Part shown: piece by piece, positions 7,292 through 18,564 of the stretch
Numbering within the stretch: position 1 is the stretch's first letter
Layout of the letters: the number at the start of each line of letters is the position of its first letter
From: Verrucomicrobiota bacterium
GTDB taxonomy: Bacteria; Verrucomicrobiota; Verrucomicrobiia; Chthoniobacterales; Terrimicrobiaceae
Length of the DNA: 53,264 nt
Direction: 5' to 3'
Assembly (NCBI GenBank): GCA_018970255.1
Contig: JAGWWS010000022.1
Location: 1-53,264, forward strand
The notes under the pieces: model-generated
Database searches by the model: none
Told to the model about the DNA's origin: nothing
The model's input: the letters and a program-made list of their open reading frames with translations, nothing else
Made by a program: the position numbers and the translations under genes

Positions 7292-8482
7292 TCAATACTT
7301 CGGCACGGAGGGGTCCACCCGGTCCGCCCACGCGAGGATGCCGCCCTCGACATTGAACAATTTCGAAAAGCCCGCTTTTTGCAGGTGGCGCACCGCATTC
7401 GCGCTCCGGTAGCCGCTCTTGCAATGGATCACGATTTCATCGGCGGAATCGAGTTCGCTCATCCGCGAGGGCAGTTCGCCGAGCGGAATCAATTTCGCAC
7501 CCGGGATGCGCGCCACATCCCACTCGAACTGCTCGCGCACATCCAGCAGCACGAAGCGGTCCTTCCGGTCGATGCGCGCCTTGAGGTCCTCCACGGAAAT
7601 TTCGGGCACGGGCGGCTCCGCCTCCTCCTCGGCCTTCGCCTGCGGGATGCCGCAGAATTCCTCGTAGTCGATCAATTCGGTGATCGTCGGGTTCTCCGAG
7701 CAAACCGGGCATTTCGGGTCCTTGCGCACCTTGAATTCGCGGAACTTCATCTTCAGCGCATCGAAGTGCACCAACCGCCCGATGAGCGGCTCGCCGATGC
7801 CGACGATGAGCTTGATCGCCTCGATCGCCTGCATCACGCCGATGACCCCGGGCAGCACGCCGAGCACGCCGCCTTCCGCACAGCTCGGCACCATGCCGGG
7901 CGGCGGCGGTTCGGGATACAGGCAGCGGTAGCAGGGACCGCCCAGATGCGGCGCGAACACCGTGCATTGCCCGTCGAATCGGAAAATCGAGCCGTAGATG
8001 TTCGGCTTTTTCAAAAACACGCAGACATCGTTGGAAAGGTAGCGCGTGGGAAAATTGTCCGTCCCGTCGATCACGATGTCGTAGGGTTCCACGATGCCGA
8101 CGGCGTTGTCGGAGCGGAACATCGCATCGTGGAGTTCCACCTGCACATTCGGGTTCACCTCCTTGATGCGGTCGCGGGCGCTGTTGAGCTTTTTGCGGCC
8201 GACATCCTTTGTGCCGTGGAGGATTTGGCGCTGGAGGTTCGAGTAGTCCACCACATCGAAATCGATGAGCCCGAGCGTGCCCACGCCGGCGGCGGCGAGG
8301 TAGAGCGCGATCGGCGAGCCCAGCCCGCCCGTGCCGATGCAGAGCACCTTCGCGGCCTTGAGCCGTTTTTGCCCCTCGAGCGTGACCTCGGGCATGATAA
8401 GGTGCCGAGAGTAGCGCGCGATTTCGTCGTTGCTGAATTCCACCGCCGCGGTGCGCGACGGATCCAAGATGCTTTTGCTCAT
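7292..8482 (-). CDS. moeB: MoeB/ThiF-type adenylyltransferase fused to rhodanese
   Basis: 396 residues. Residues 20-270 form an E1-like ThiF/MoeB domain that adenylates the C-terminus of a ubiquitin-like sulfur carrier (MoaD, ThiS or similar): GTGGLGSP (50-57) is the nucleotide loop, [13 protein letters not shown] (140-152) the Asp/Arg active-site segment, and Cys184/187 with Cys258/261 the structural zinc site. Residues 295-396 are a rhodanese domain with HCKSGYRS, active Cys354, which would deliver sulfur. This two-domain build is the MoeZ/MoeBR type. The carrier protein is not encoded nearby. The start is the ATG directly before the conserved N-terminus, about 100 bp from the divergent argG gene. 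Confidence 0.93.
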   Translation of the reverse strand: MSKSILDPSRTAAVEFSNDEIARYSRHLIMPEVTLEGQKRLKAAKVLCIGTGGLGSPIALYLAAAGVGTLGLIDFDVVDYSNLQRQILHGTKDVGRKKLNSARDRIKEVNPNVQVELHDAMFRSDNAVGIVEPYDIVIDGTDNFPTRYLSNDVCVFLKKPNIYGSIFRFDGQCTVFAPHLGGPCYRCLYPEPPPPGMVPSCAEGGVLGVLPGVIGVMQAIEAIKLIVGIGEPLIGRLVHFDALKMKFREFKVRKDPKCPVCSENPTITELIDYEEFCGIPQAKAEEEAEPPVPEISVEDLKARIDRKDRFVLLDVREQFEWDVARIPGAKLIPLGELPSRMSELDSADEIVIHCKSGYRSANAVRHLQKAGFSKLFNVEGGILAWADRVDPSVPKY

Positions 8483-8584
8483 AGGCCGGATTTGCGGGAG
8501 GCGGAGAATAACCCCCGGCGCCCCCATTGCAAGAGCGCGTCGGGGATTGCGCCGCCCAGCCGTTTTCCCCACACTCCCGCCCGC

Positions 8585-9814
<1,230 letters not shown>

Positions 9815-9820
9815 CACCTT

Positions 9821-10033
9821 TCAAGCCTTCGCAATCGTCGAGGTAATGGTCAGCAAAGGAACAATCGCAATATGGTCCTCGCCATTCTCATCATACGAAA
9901 CAATGAGCGCGGTCTTCTTGCGGGAAAAACTCACAAAATCCCTGTGGGGAATGTCGAAGATTCGGCCCGACGCTGTCTCCACCCGGAAAGGGCGGTTGGA
10001 CTCAATCAAATCCTCGAGCAATGAGCTGTCCAT
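9821..10033 (-). CDS. Small conserved-type hypothetical protein
   Basis: 70 residues, convergent with argG and ending 6 bp from it. The sequence (ESNRPFRVETASGRIFDIPHRDF, then KKTALIVSYDENG and HIAIVPLLTITSTI) resembles a small beta-rich protein family common in PVC genomes that carries no assigned function. The start chosen is the ATG before DSSLLEDLIE; the longer upstream frame overlaps the neighbouring gene and looks non-coding. Confidence 0.65.
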   Translation of the reverse strand: MDSSLLEDLIESNRPFRVETASGRIFDIPHRDFVSFSRKKTALIVSYDENGEDHIAIVPLLTITSTIAKA

Positions 10034-10190
10034 ATCAGGACCGCTAACGCCACCCCGCCGGCCCCGCAACCAAAAATTTACGCCAAAGCACACGGCGAGT
10101 TTCTGCCTTCCCTCGAGCCCGAATGGTTCCACAAACGAAGGATTGCCAAAATGAACCCCGAGCCGTTCGCCCTTTGACCGGCTCCCCCAA

Positions 10191-11408
10191 ATGACCGTCA
10201 TCGTCGGCGGGGGCGCAGCCGGATTCTTCGCCGCCATCAACCTCGCCGAAGCGGCGCCCGGCGAATCCGTCATCCTGCTGGAAAAAACGCGCAACCCCCT
10301 CGCGAAAGTCCGCATCTCCGGCGGAGGGCGCTGCAACACCACTCACGCCTGCTTCGACCCCCGCGAACTTTCCACCCGCTACCCGCGCGGCGGCAAAGCC
10401 CTCATCGGCCCCCTCACCCGCTTCGGTCCCCGCGAAACCATCGCTTGGTTCGAAGCCCGCGGCGTCCGCCTCAAAACCGAATCCGACGGCCGCATGTTCC
10501 CCACCACCGACTCTTCCCAAACCATCATCGATTGCCTGCTCCGCTCCGCCGAAAAAGCCGGCGTCCGCATCCTTGAATTCACCGGCCTCGATTCCGCCAA
10601 GCGCCGCGCAGGGGGTGGCTTCACCCTCAAGCTCTCGAACTCCACGACCCTCGAGTGCGACCACCTCGTCTGGGCCGCCGGCGGTTGCAAGGCCGGCCCA
10701 CACCCCGCCGCCGCACTCGGGCACACGGTTGTCCCACCCGTCCCCTCGCTGTTCACATTCCACATCGAATCCCCGTGGCTGCGCGCGCTCTCCGGCCTCT
10801 CCGTCCCCGATGCCGCAGCCTCCATCCCCGGCACCCCACTCAAGGAACGCGGTCCCATCCTCATTACGCACACCGGCCTCAGCGGCCCCTGCATCCTCCG
10901 CCTCTCCGCCTGGGGCGCCCGCACGCTCCACGAAAAATCCTACCGGTTCCCGCTGCGCATCGATTGGTTCCCCGGCCAAACCCCTCACCAAATCCAACAA
11001 TCCCTCCAAGCGCTCCGCGAAACCCACGGCGCCCGCACCCTCCTGCGGACCGCATGGAATCCCCTCCCCGCCCGCCTTTGGGAAAGCCTCCTCGCCCAAG
11101 CCGGCATTCCCGCCGATGCCCGCTGGTCCACGCTTTCCCGCGAACAATCCCAATCCCTCGCGCGCACCCTCTCCGGCACGGAATTCGAAGTCTCCGGCAA
11201 AAGCATGAACAAAGAGGAATTCGTCACCAGCGGCGGCATCCCTCTTCCCGAAGTCGATTTGAAAACCATGCAAAGCCGCATCGCGCCCGGCCTCTATTTC
11301 GCCGGCGAAGCGCTCGACATCGACGGCATCACCGGCGGCTACAATTTCCAAGCCGCCTGGACCACCGCCTGGCACGTAGCTCGATCCATCGCCTCGACCA
11401 CAAGGTAG
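10191..11408 (+). CDS. HI0933/YhiN-family flavoprotein (NAD(P)/FAD-dependent oxidoreductase)
   Basis: 405 residues. A Rossmann FAD-binding motif GGGAAGFFAA opens the protein, followed by KVRISGGGRCNTTH, the hallmark of the HI0933 (YhiN/BaiN) family, and the C-terminal GEALDIDGITGGYNFQAAW FAD block. Family members are two-electron flavoproteins; BaiN acts on a bile-acid intermediate in gut Clostridia, but most are of unknown substrate. Monocistronic, convergent with the lipoprotein hydrolase (16 bp apart). Confidence 0.9.
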   Translation: MTVIVGGGAAGFFAAINLAEAAPGESVILLEKTRNPLAKVRISGGGRCNTTHACFDPRELSTRYPRGGKALIGPLTRFGPRETIAWFEARGVRLKTESDGRMFPTTDSSQTIIDCLLRSAEKAGVRILEFTGLDSAKRRAGGGFTLKLSNSTTLECDHLVWAAGGCKAGPHPAAALGHTVVPPVPSLFTFHIESPWLRALSGLSVPDAAASIPGTPLKERGPILITHTGLSGPCILRLSAWGARTLHEKSYRFPLRIDWFPGQTPHQIQQSLQALRETHGARTLLRTAWNPLPARLWESLLAQAGIPADARWSTLSREQSQSLARTLSGTEFEVSGKSMNKEEFVTSGGIPLPEVDLKTMQSRIAPGLYFAGEALDIDGITGGYNFQAAWTTAWHVARSIASTTR

Positions 11409-11424
11409 GGGCGGGATCTGTTTC

Positions 11425-13077
11425 TCAACGCGGCGATAAGTGCAGGCGCAAAATCCTCCGCAACTCCTCGATTCCCTCCGGATGCTCGTGCGCGCCGTGA
11501 CCCGAGGGCACGATTTTTTCCGACTGAGCCCCGTCCATTCTCGAACTCCAATACGGCACCACGCCGTCCGAACTTTCCGGCGCATTCCCCTTGCCCTGAT
11601 CGCCCACAATCGAGTGGTAGGGCACGCCCGGGCGCATGGGCAGCGCGAGAATCGATTCCAGCAACGGCGAGTTCGCGCGTAGGAAAACCAGGCTGTTCGC
11701 CGGCGCTGTGAACAGCCCGCGGAATTCGTTGCGAACCACGGATTGCAAAATGCGCACATCGGCTTGGATGAAATTAATCGGCACGCGCACCAGCCTTGAA
11801 AAAAACTCGGCTGCGGGATGCACCGCCATGTTGCTCCCACGGTGCGGCGTTGCAAAAAACACGACACGCGAGACGTCGGGCCTCGGTTGGAATTCCACCA
11901 CTTCGACGATGCGCTCCTTCAACCTCGGCGAGAGCGAAAGTTTTTCCGGAGGCGTCTGCATGAATTGCCCCCACAGCGCCTCCCCGCCGCTCCGGACCTG
12001 AAGACTGGAAACCAACCCGCCCATGCTGTGCCCGACGAGGACCATGCGGTCGAGGTTGCGATTTCGGCGCTGCGGGTCCAGCGCCTGCCGGTAGCGGTCG
12101 AGTTCCGATCGCAACTCCGCGGCCGACCCCCACACGGGCAGCCCGGTGGGATAAAGGAAGAACCAGAATTGGTAGCGCTCGCGGATTTTCTCATCCGCCA
12201 TCAACTCGTTCACGGCAGGCACCCACGTCTCGGGGCGCGAAAGAAGTCCGTGAACAAACACCACGGGAATCTTCCCCGGATCGTATCGGTGGAACTGAAA
12301 GAGTCCGGTGTGCCGGAAGTTTTTGTCGCTCCAGATCAGGGCGCCGATGTCGATATTGCGGTTGCGCCCCCGGGAAAGCATGTAGGCGAGCGGGGCCGAA
12401 AAATCCGCAGCCAGCTTGACGCGGCGGCCATCGACCAAGGCATCGTCGTCAATCCGCGTTCGGTGGAAAACCAACTCGGGGTTCTTGCCATCGGTGCGGA
12501 CCAACGCCGTCACCGGCTCGCAAAGCCCCGCGAGCTTTGGAACGCCGGGCTGACCCTCCAAAGCTGCCGACTCCGGCGCGAAGTGGGCCACACAAGGCAA
12601 GCCCGCCCCCTCCTGCAAGGTCCTCACGCGGAGTTTTGAAATCACCACATCCTGCGCGGGAAGAATCGTGGTCGCCGTTCTCGGATCGAGTGTGGTGCGG
12701 GTGTCGCCGGAAACGCGGAGCGAGCGTCCATCCGGCAATGGAAGTTCGGTAAAATCGCGTGAGGCCATGAGTGCGATCAACCCTCGCATCGCCGCTTGGT
12801 GCGTTTGGTGGCCCAGAGTCCCGGGCTCCGCTTCCGCCGCGGACTCCACCGCTCCGAGATATGCCAACGCCAGCGCACTCTCCGCCTTCGGAGATTTTTT
12901 CCGATGGTATTCGGCCAGAAGCCGCGCGGACTCGGAGTCCTTATTGGATTCCGCAATCGCCAGGGCTTCTCGGTGAAGCCGGCCATCGCTCTTCTTCTGG
13001 AGCTTCACCCCAACCGCGGCGCAGCCGGAGAGAAAGAACGAAACGACAAGGATGCATGCGGCGGCGGTGCTTTTCAT
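11425..13077 (-). CDS. Lipoprotein alpha/beta hydrolase
   Basis: 550 residues. The N-terminus is a lipoprotein signal with lipobox LSGC (lipidated Cys19). Residues 20-260 are a family-specific region, then an alpha/beta-hydrolase domain: VVFVHG (oxyanion loop, about 272-277) and the nucleophile elbow GHSMGG (Ser351). A late SSDGVVPYW and GHGAHEHPE supply plausible Asp and His triad members. The layout fits a large PGAP1-like esterase/lipase anchored in the envelope. It lies 16 bp after the AraC regulator on the same strand, so it is probably cotranscribed with it. Substrate unknown. Confidence 0.85.
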   Translation of the reverse strand: MKSTAAACILVVSFFLSGCAAVGVKLQKKSDGRLHREALAIAESNKDSESARLLAEYHRKKSPKAESALALAYLGAVESAAEAEPGTLGHQTHQAAMRGLIALMASRDFTELPLPDGRSLRVSGDTRTTLDPRTATTILPAQDVVISKLRVRTLQEGAGLPCVAHFAPESAALEGQPGVPKLAGLCEPVTALVRTDGKNPELVFHRTRIDDDALVDGRRVKLAADFSAPLAYMLSRGRNRNIDIGALIWSDKNFRHTGLFQFHRYDPGKIPVVFVHGLLSRPETWVPAVNELMADEKIRERYQFWFFLYPTGLPVWGSAAELRSELDRYRQALDPQRRNRNLDRMVLVGHSMGGLVSSLQVRSGGEALWGQFMQTPPEKLSLSPRLKERIVEVVEFQPRPDVSRVVFFATPHRGSNMAVHPAAEFFSRLVRVPINFIQADVRILQSVVRNEFRGLFTAPANSLVFLRANSPLLESILALPMRPGVPYHSIVGDQGKGNAPESSDGVVPYWSSRMDGAQSEKIVPSGHGAHEHPEGIEELRRILRLHLSPR

Positions 13078-13093
13078 GGAAACGGGGAAACTC

Positions 13094-14110
13094 TCAGAAG
13101 TTGCCCGTCGCGCCGAGTGCGAAACTCCGCGGACGCCGCCGCCAGAGCGTCTCCGAGGGCTTTTCCCCGAAGAGGCTGCGGTAGGTAACTGAAAACCGCC
13201 CGAGTTCGGTGAATCCGAGCCCGAGGGCGATTTCGGTGACGCTGCCCACGCGCGGGTCGGCATTCAGCAGCACTTGGCGGGCGCGGTTGAGTCGCTGCCG
13301 CTGGAAAAAGGGGAGCGGAGCAAGGCCTGTGGTTGCCTTGAAAGCGTTTTCAAGAGAGGCATGGCTGATGCGCAATTCGGCGCAAAGCCGCGAAATGCAC
13401 GGGCGCCCCGCCGAGGGGTCCACCAATGCCGTCGCCCGACGGAACAACGCGGCGGAGGATGCCTTGCCACGTGGGCGGCGCTCGACATCGAGTATTGAAA
13501 AAATCGAATCAAAGACCAGGTCTTCGAAATCCTCCGCCGTTTGGCGGAACCCGATTCCTCCCACGGGGCCAAGCAAACCGGAAAACATTTGCGCCGTTCG
13601 TTGCGCCTCCTCGGGCCGCGCAGGCAGCGGCATTTCCTTGCGGCCGGGAGCCACGTTTTCCAGCACCTTGCGCTCTAATCTCGTATCGTCGGCACGCCGG
13701 AGGAATTCGCTCTGGTCCATCAAAACGACGAGCTGCGAAAATCCGCCTCCGGCGTGGAAAGTGATCTCCTCGCCGGAAATGGCACTGATGAGCCGGTTCT
13801 TTCCCATCGATTCGCCCAGGAAACGCGCACCCGGTCCCTCCAACGGGAAGGCGACACCGAACAGCCCATCGCGCAAGCTGCCGCGGATGTGGGTGCCGAG
13901 CGGATACTCCTCGCGATAAACGGTGGCTTTCGGGGTCTTGATGAAATCCAACCGCGAGCGATACGCGCCGGGCTCCAATTGCGAAGCCTCGATGTCGAAA
14001 AGACTGCGCACCGCGAGCGAAACATCCTCGATGGACTCCCGGACCATGCGGCCGGACATCACACACGGCTCAGGATGCGGCGTTGGCGGGGATGCTGTCG
14101 ATGTGCTCAC
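13094..14110 (-). CDS. AraC-family transcriptional regulator
   Basis: 338 residues. The C-terminal ~95 residues form the double helix-turn-helix: first helix pair around CAELRISHASLENAFKATTG, second around VTEIALGLGFTELGRFSVTYRSLFGEKPSETL, which is the strongly conserved AraC signature. The N-terminal 230 residues resemble the sensor domain of the AraC-binding-like/OruR subclass. It is divergent from the sulfatase cluster with about 128 bp between starts, the usual layout for a local regulator, and is followed by the lipoprotein hydrolase. The inducer is unknown. Confidence 0.92.
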   Translation of the reverse strand: MSTSTASPPTPHPEPCVMSGRMVRESIEDVSLAVRSLFDIEASQLEPGAYRSRLDFIKTPKATVYREEYPLGTHIRGSLRDGLFGVAFPLEGPGARFLGESMGKNRLISAISGEEITFHAGGGFSQLVVLMDQSEFLRRADDTRLERKVLENVAPGRKEMPLPARPEEAQRTAQMFSGLLGPVGGIGFRQTAEDFEDLVFDSIFSILDVERRPRGKASSAALFRRATALVDPSAGRPCISRLCAELRISHASLENAFKATTGLAPLPFFQRQRLNRARQVLLNADPRVGSVTEIALGLGFTELGRFSVTYRSLFGEKPSETLWRRRPRSFALGATGNF

Positions 14111-14238
14111 CAGTCGAAATTCCTAAATCCCTACTGCGGCAATGAAGGGCTTCCATCAATAAGAATTCCAACCCGGCTGTGGTTTTTTCTGAAATCTGCA
14201 TACCCGCGTTTTGCGCAGGCGATTAGGCGTTGCCGCTC

Positions 14239-15777
14239 ATGAGAAATATACTATTCCCCCTGTCCTTCCTCGCCGCCGCAAGTTTGCTTCCGCTTTGCCC
14301 TACGCCGGCGCTCGCCACGGACAAAAAGCCAAGCATCCTTGTGATCTGGGGAGACGACATCGGGCAATTCAACATTAGCGCGATCAACCGTGGCATGATG
14401 GGCTACCGCACTCCGAACATCGACCGCATCGCCAGCGAGGGCGCGTATTTCACCGATTGGTATGGCCAGCAATCCTGCACCGCGGGCCGCGCGGCCTTCA
14501 TCACCGGCCAGTCGCCCATCCGCACAGGTCTCACGAAAGTCGGACTCCCCGGCACGCCGGAGGGCATGAAAAAAGAGGATCCGACCATTGCGACGCTGCT
14601 CAAGGCGCAAGGGTATGTCACCGGCCAGTTCGGCAAAAACCACCTCGGTGACCGCGACGACATGCTCCCGACCGCCCACGGCTTCGACGAGTTTTTTGGC
14701 AACCTTTACCACCTCAACGCCGAGGAGGAGCCTGAGAATCCCGACTACCCGAAGAACCCCGAGTTCAAAAAGAAATTCGGCCCTCGCGGCGTGATCCACA
14801 GCTTCGCCGACGGCCGCATCCAGGACACCGGCCCGCTCACGAAAAAGCGCATGGAAACGATCGACGAAGAAGTCAACACCAAGGCGCTCGACTTCATGGA
14901 GCGCGCCGCGAAGGAGGACAAACCCTTCTTCCTTTGGTGGAACTCCACCCGCATGCACATTTTCACCCACCTCAAGGAGGAGTCCGATGGAAAGACCGGC
15001 CTCGGGATTTATGCCGATGGCATGGTGGAGCACGACGCCCATGTCGGTCTGGTGCTCGCGAAACTCAAGGAACTCGGACTCGAGGAGAACACCATCGTGA
15101 TGTATTCCACCGACAACGGCGCCGAGGCCTTCACATGGCCCGACGGTGGCACCACGATGTTCCGTGGTGAGAAAAACACCCAATGGGAAGGCGGCTACCG
15201 CGTGCCAACCTTCATCCGCTGGCCCGGCGTGATCCAGCCCGGCACCGTCTTCAACGACATCGGCTCGCACGAGGACATGCTGCCCACGCTCGTCGCCGCC
15301 GCAGGAAATCCCGACGCGAAGGAGCAACTCCTCAAAGGCACGAAACTCGGCGACCGCTCCTACAAGGTCCACATCGACGGCTACAATCTCCTACCCGCCC
15401 TCAAAGGCGAAGCCGCGTGGCCCCGCCGCGAATTCATCTACTGGACTGATGACGGCAGTGTCGCCGCGCTCCGCTACGAGAACTGGAAAATCACCTTCCT
15501 CAAACAAAACGCCCACGGTATGCATGTCTGGCAGCAACCCTTCGAGGCGCTCCGCGCGCCGATGGTCTCGAACCTCCGCATGGATCCTTTCGAGTTGGCC
15601 CAGGACATCGGAATGGGTTACGACCGCTGGTATCTCGAACACATGTTCGTCATCGCCCCTGCCGCCGCCTATGTCGGCAACTGGCTACAGAGCTTCAAGG
15701 AATTCCCACCCCGTCAGAAGCCCGGCAGCTTCAATCTCGACCGCGTGATGGAGTCGGTCACCAGCGTCCAGCAGTAA
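14239..15777 (+). CDS. Arylsulfatase (Cys-type, formylglycine-dependent)
   Basis: 512 residues. A signal peptide of about 26 residues (to ALA/TDKK) sends it to the periplasm or beyond. GDDIGQFN supplies the metal-binding Asp39/Asp40, and SCTAGRAAFITG (Cys80 to Arg84) is the C-x-A-x-R sulfatase signature whose Cys is converted to formylglycine. KNHLGDRDD and STDNGAEAF complete the metal and sulfate pocket. The start used is the ATG of MRNILFPL; a TTG three codons earlier is possible. It opens a five-gene codirectional cluster that ends with a formylglycine-generating enzyme. The sulfated substrate cannot be told from sequence. Confidence 0.93.
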   Translation: MRNILFPLSFLAAASLLPLCPTPALATDKKPSILVIWGDDIGQFNISAINRGMMGYRTPNIDRIASEGAYFTDWYGQQSCTAGRAAFITGQSPIRTGLTKVGLPGTPEGMKKEDPTIATLLKAQGYVTGQFGKNHLGDRDDMLPTAHGFDEFFGNLYHLNAEEEPENPDYPKNPEFKKKFGPRGVIHSFADGRIQDTGPLTKKRMETIDEEVNTKALDFMERAAKEDKPFFLWWNSTRMHIFTHLKEESDGKTGLGIYADGMVEHDAHVGLVLAKLKELGLEENTIVMYSTDNGAEAFTWPDGGTTMFRGEKNTQWEGGYRVPTFIRWPGVIQPGTVFNDIGSHEDMLPTLVAAAGNPDAKEQLLKGTKLGDRSYKVHIDGYNLLPALKGEAAWPRREFIYWTDDGSVAALRYENWKITFLKQNAHGMHVWQQPFEALRAPMVSNLRMDPFELAQDIGMGYDRWYLEHMFVIAPAAAYVGNWLQSFKEFPPRQKPGSFNLDRVMESVTSVQQ

Positions 15778-15798
15778 AAAATCAACCCCGTAAAAACC

Positions 15799-16662
15799 AT
15801 GATGCCCTCGATCGCCCAAGCCGCCTCCGCCACGGAGGCCGTCACTGCCGCAAAAGACCTCCTGACCTTCGCCTCGAACTGGGTGGCGGAAAATGGAATC
15901 AAGTTCGCCGCCTCCCTGTTCGGAGCCATCGTCATTTATGTCGTCGGCACCTGGGTGGCCGGCCTAATCCGTTCCGCACTTGTCAAAACGATGAGTCGCC
16001 GCGGCACGGATCAAACTGCCACCACCTACATCGCGAATATCCTCCATGGGCTCATCCTGGTGATGGTCATCGTAACCGCACTCGGCCAAATCGGGATTCC
16101 AACGGCGCAATTCGCCGCGCTGATTGCTGCCGCAGGCCTCGCCATCGGCCTCGCACTGCAAGGCAACCTCTCGAACTTCGCGTCGGGTTTCCTGTTGGTG
16201 TTCTTCCGCCCGTTCAAACGCGGTGACTACATCGCCGCGGGCGGAACGGAAGGCACCGTGGAGGATGTGGGCATTTTCACTTCCACACTCGCCTCGTTGG
16301 ACAACAAAAAAATTGTGGTTCCGAACTCCGCGATCACCGGGGCGAACATCACGAATTTCAGCGCCCACCCCACGCGGGCCGTCATCGTCCCTTGCACGGT
16401 CGGCGGAACGAATCCCACGGAGAAAGTCCGCGCCACCCTCCTCGGCGCCACGGCGGGCAATCCCCACGTCCTCGCAGAACCCTCACCCGTCGCCGTCCTC
16501 GCGGCGCTCGGCGAGAACAAATACACCATGGAACTCCGCGTCTGGTGCAAACCCGAAAACTTCTGGTCCGCGCAATTCACCCTCAACGAGGCGGCGAAAA
16601 AAGCCCTCGATGAGGCCGGTGTCACCGGTCCCCTTCCGGCCATGCGCTTGATTCAGGGCTGA
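15799..16662 (+). CDS. MscS-family small mechanosensitive channel
   Basis: 287 residues. Three membrane segments (about 34-60, 78-100, 104-135); the third is the pore helix, rich in Gly/Ala (AAAGLAIGLALQGNLSNFASG) as in MscS, followed by FFRPFKRGDYI and the beta domain (GTVEDVGIF, VVPNSAITG). It releases solutes from the inner membrane on osmotic downshock. It lies 21 bp after the sulfatase and precedes the outer-membrane protein gene. A signal-like Ala-rich N-terminus (MMPSIAQAASA) is short for a cleaved leader. Confidence 0.92.
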   Translation: MMPSIAQAASATEAVTAAKDLLTFASNWVAENGIKFAASLFGAIVIYVVGTWVAGLIRSALVKTMSRRGTDQTATTYIANILHGLILVMVIVTALGQIGIPTAQFAALIAAAGLAIGLALQGNLSNFASGFLLVFFRPFKRGDYIAAGGTEGTVEDVGIFTSTLASLDNKKIVVPNSAITGANITNFSAHPTRAVIVPCTVGGTNPTEKVRATLLGATAGNPHVLAEPSPVAVLAALGENKYTMELRVWCKPENFWSAQFTLNEAAKKALDEAGVTGPLPAMRLIQG

Positions 16663-16681
16663 GGGGCGGCGCGCCGCGGCC

Positions 16682-17452
16682 ATGCTGAGGATTGCCCTTC
16701 TCCTGCTCCTGCCGGCTGCGGTCTTCGCAGGCACGCCGAAATCGGAAGTCGATGCCCTTACTCCCGCTGGAGGCACGGGCGCCGGTTGGCGTTTCCGTGC
16801 CGCACCATATCTTTGGCTAACCTCCGTCAGCGGCAGCGTGGGAGCGGGACCCCTGAGCGCGGACGCCAATCTCCGCGCCTCGGATGCCCTTTCGCAACTC
16901 ACCTTCGGGTTCATGCTCCTCACCGAAGTCGGCTACGAACGCTGGTCGCTCGAAAACGATGCGATCTTCGCGCGGTTCCGGAGCGGCAAGGACACTCCCG
17001 GGCCGCTTTTTGGCGAATTGAATTCGACCCTCAACCAATTCCAATGGACCAGCCTCCTGGGATACCGCGCCCTCGAAACCGATCGCTTCACTTTCGACCT
17101 GCAAGCGGGATTCCGGATGATCTCCCTCGGCATCGACCTGGAACTCACACCCGGTTTGCTCCAAGGCCGCTCCCGTTATTTCTCGCGCACATGGATGGAT
17201 CCCGTGATCGGATTCCGTAGCCGCACACAGGTGCTCGACTGGCTTTTTATAGTGCTGCGGGGGGACATCGGCGGATTTGGCGCAAACTCCGAACTCACCT
17301 GGCAGGCATTCGCGGGGGCCGGCGCGCAAATCAGCAGCTGGGCGGCATTCGTCCTCGGCTACCGGGCGATCGGCTACGATTATGACCAGGCCGGCTTCAC
17401 CTACGACCTCACCACCTACGGCCCTGTGGCTGGCTTTGAATTGAGTTTTTAA
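16682..17452 (+). CDS. Outer-membrane beta-barrel protein, porin-like
   Basis: 256 residues. A signal peptide (cleavage near VFA/GTPKS) is followed by alternating hydrophobic/polar strands with many aromatics (YLWLTSVSGSV, LLTEVGYERWSLENDAIF, FVLGYRAIGYDYDQ), and the chain ends in Phe, as outer-membrane barrels do for BAM recognition. Similar proteins occur next to sulfatase/HAD genes in Gram-negatives, without a fixed name. It begins 19 bp after the MscS stop; the gap contains a GGCGCGCC palindrome. Proposed role is passage of substrate or product; inferred only from position. Confidence 0.75.
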   Translation: MLRIALLLLLPAAVFAGTPKSEVDALTPAGGTGAGWRFRAAPYLWLTSVSGSVGAGPLSADANLRASDALSQLTFGFMLLTEVGYERWSLENDAIFARFRSGKDTPGPLFGELNSTLNQFQWTSLLGYRALETDRFTFDLQAGFRMISLGIDLELTPGLLQGRSRYFSRTWMDPVIGFRSRTQVLDWLFIVLRGDIGGFGANSELTWQAFAGAGAQISSWAAFVLGYRAIGYDYDQAGFTYDLTTYGPVAGFELSF

Positions 17453-17495
17453 GGAAGTAGAAGCGCCCTGCGCTTTTCCACAACCCGACCAAAAA

Positions 17496-18476
17496 ATGAA
17501 ACACTGGCTGAGCAAAATCCTGTTTTTCCTCTTCATCGCACTGCACACCGCGCAAGCCGACCCTCTTCCATCCTGGAATGCCGGCGCCGCGAAGGAAGCC
17601 ATCGTGGAATTTGTGGAAAAGACCACCCGGCAAGGCTCGCCGGACTTTGTCCCCGAGCCAGAGCGAATCGCTGTTTTCGACAATGACGGCACGCTGTGGC
17701 CGGAAAACCCGATGCCGTTCCAGCTGGCGTTCACGATTGACGAACTCAAGCGCCGCTTGCCAGACGAAACAAATTGGAACGACGACCCGACGGTCACGGC
17801 CGCACTTTCAGGCGACCTGCCCACGCTCATGGCCGACAATTACAAAGGGCTCTTCCACATTATCGAACTCGTCGCCTCCGGCCTAACGACCGAGGACTTC
17901 GCCGAACGCGTGCGCGCCTGGTTTTCCACCGCACGGCACCCGCGCTTCGAGCGGCCCTACGACCAACTGGCCTACCAGCCCATGCTCGAAGTTCTCACCC
18001 ATCTGCGTGCGAACGGATTCAAAACCTTCATCGTCTCCGGCGGCGGCAGCGAGTTCATGCGCACCTTCACGGAAAAAACCTACGGCATCCCGCCCGAGCA
18101 GGTGGTGGGATCGACGACCAGGGTCGTTTACGAACTGCGCGACGAAGGTCCGGTGCTTGTCAAAACGATGGACGGCCTTTTCATCGATGACCGCAGCGGA
18201 AAGCCCGCAGGCATCCAACAGTTCATCGGCCGCCGGCCCATCGCGGCCTTTGGCAACAGCGATGGCGACCTCCAAATGCTGGAATACACCACCATCTCCA
18301 ACCCCCGCCCGTCGCTGGGAATGATCGTTCACCACACCGACTCCGGGCGCGAATATGCCTACGACTCCAACCCGAAAAGCACAGGCAAACTCGTTCAAAC
18401 TCTCGCCGATGCCTCCAAGCGCGGATGGATCGTCATCGATATGAAAAACGATTGGGCCACGATCTTTGGCCCATAG
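17496..18476 (+). CDS. Secreted HAD-superfamily hydrolase
   Basis: 326 residues with a signal peptide (cleavage near TAQA/DPLP). HAD motif I is VFDNDGTLW (nucleophile Asp62, Asp64), motif II lies in TFIVSGGGSEF, and motifs III/IV in AFGNSDGDLQML. The layout matches the phosphoserine-phosphatase-like secreted HAD family often found beside formylglycine-generating enzymes. Likely a periplasmic phosphatase; substrate unknown. Its end approaches the next gene, whose start lies about 90 bp on. Confidence 0.88.
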   Translation: MKHWLSKILFFLFIALHTAQADPLPSWNAGAAKEAIVEFVEKTTRQGSPDFVPEPERIAVFDNDGTLWPENPMPFQLAFTIDELKRRLPDETNWNDDPTVTAALSGDLPTLMADNYKGLFHIIELVASGLTTEDFAERVRAWFSTARHPRFERPYDQLAYQPMLEVLTHLRANGFKTFIVSGGGSEFMRTFTEKTYGIPPEQVVGSTTRVVYELRDEGPVLVKTMDGLFIDDRSGKPAGIQQFIGRRPIAAFGNSDGDLQMLEYTTISNPRPSLGMIVHHTDSGREYAYDSNPKSTGKLVQTLADASKRGWIVIDMKNDWATIFGP

Positions 18477-18564
18477 CTTCCCGCCAATCGATCCCGTGCC
18501 CCAAGACACAACCATTACCGAAACATTCCCGCGCCGGGTCCCAAGAAGTTTTGGGCATTCAAAA

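Noticed and set aside
16663-16681. GGCGCGCC palindrome between MscS and the barrel gene as a regulatory site
   Set aside because: An 8-bp GC palindrome is expected by chance in this composition.
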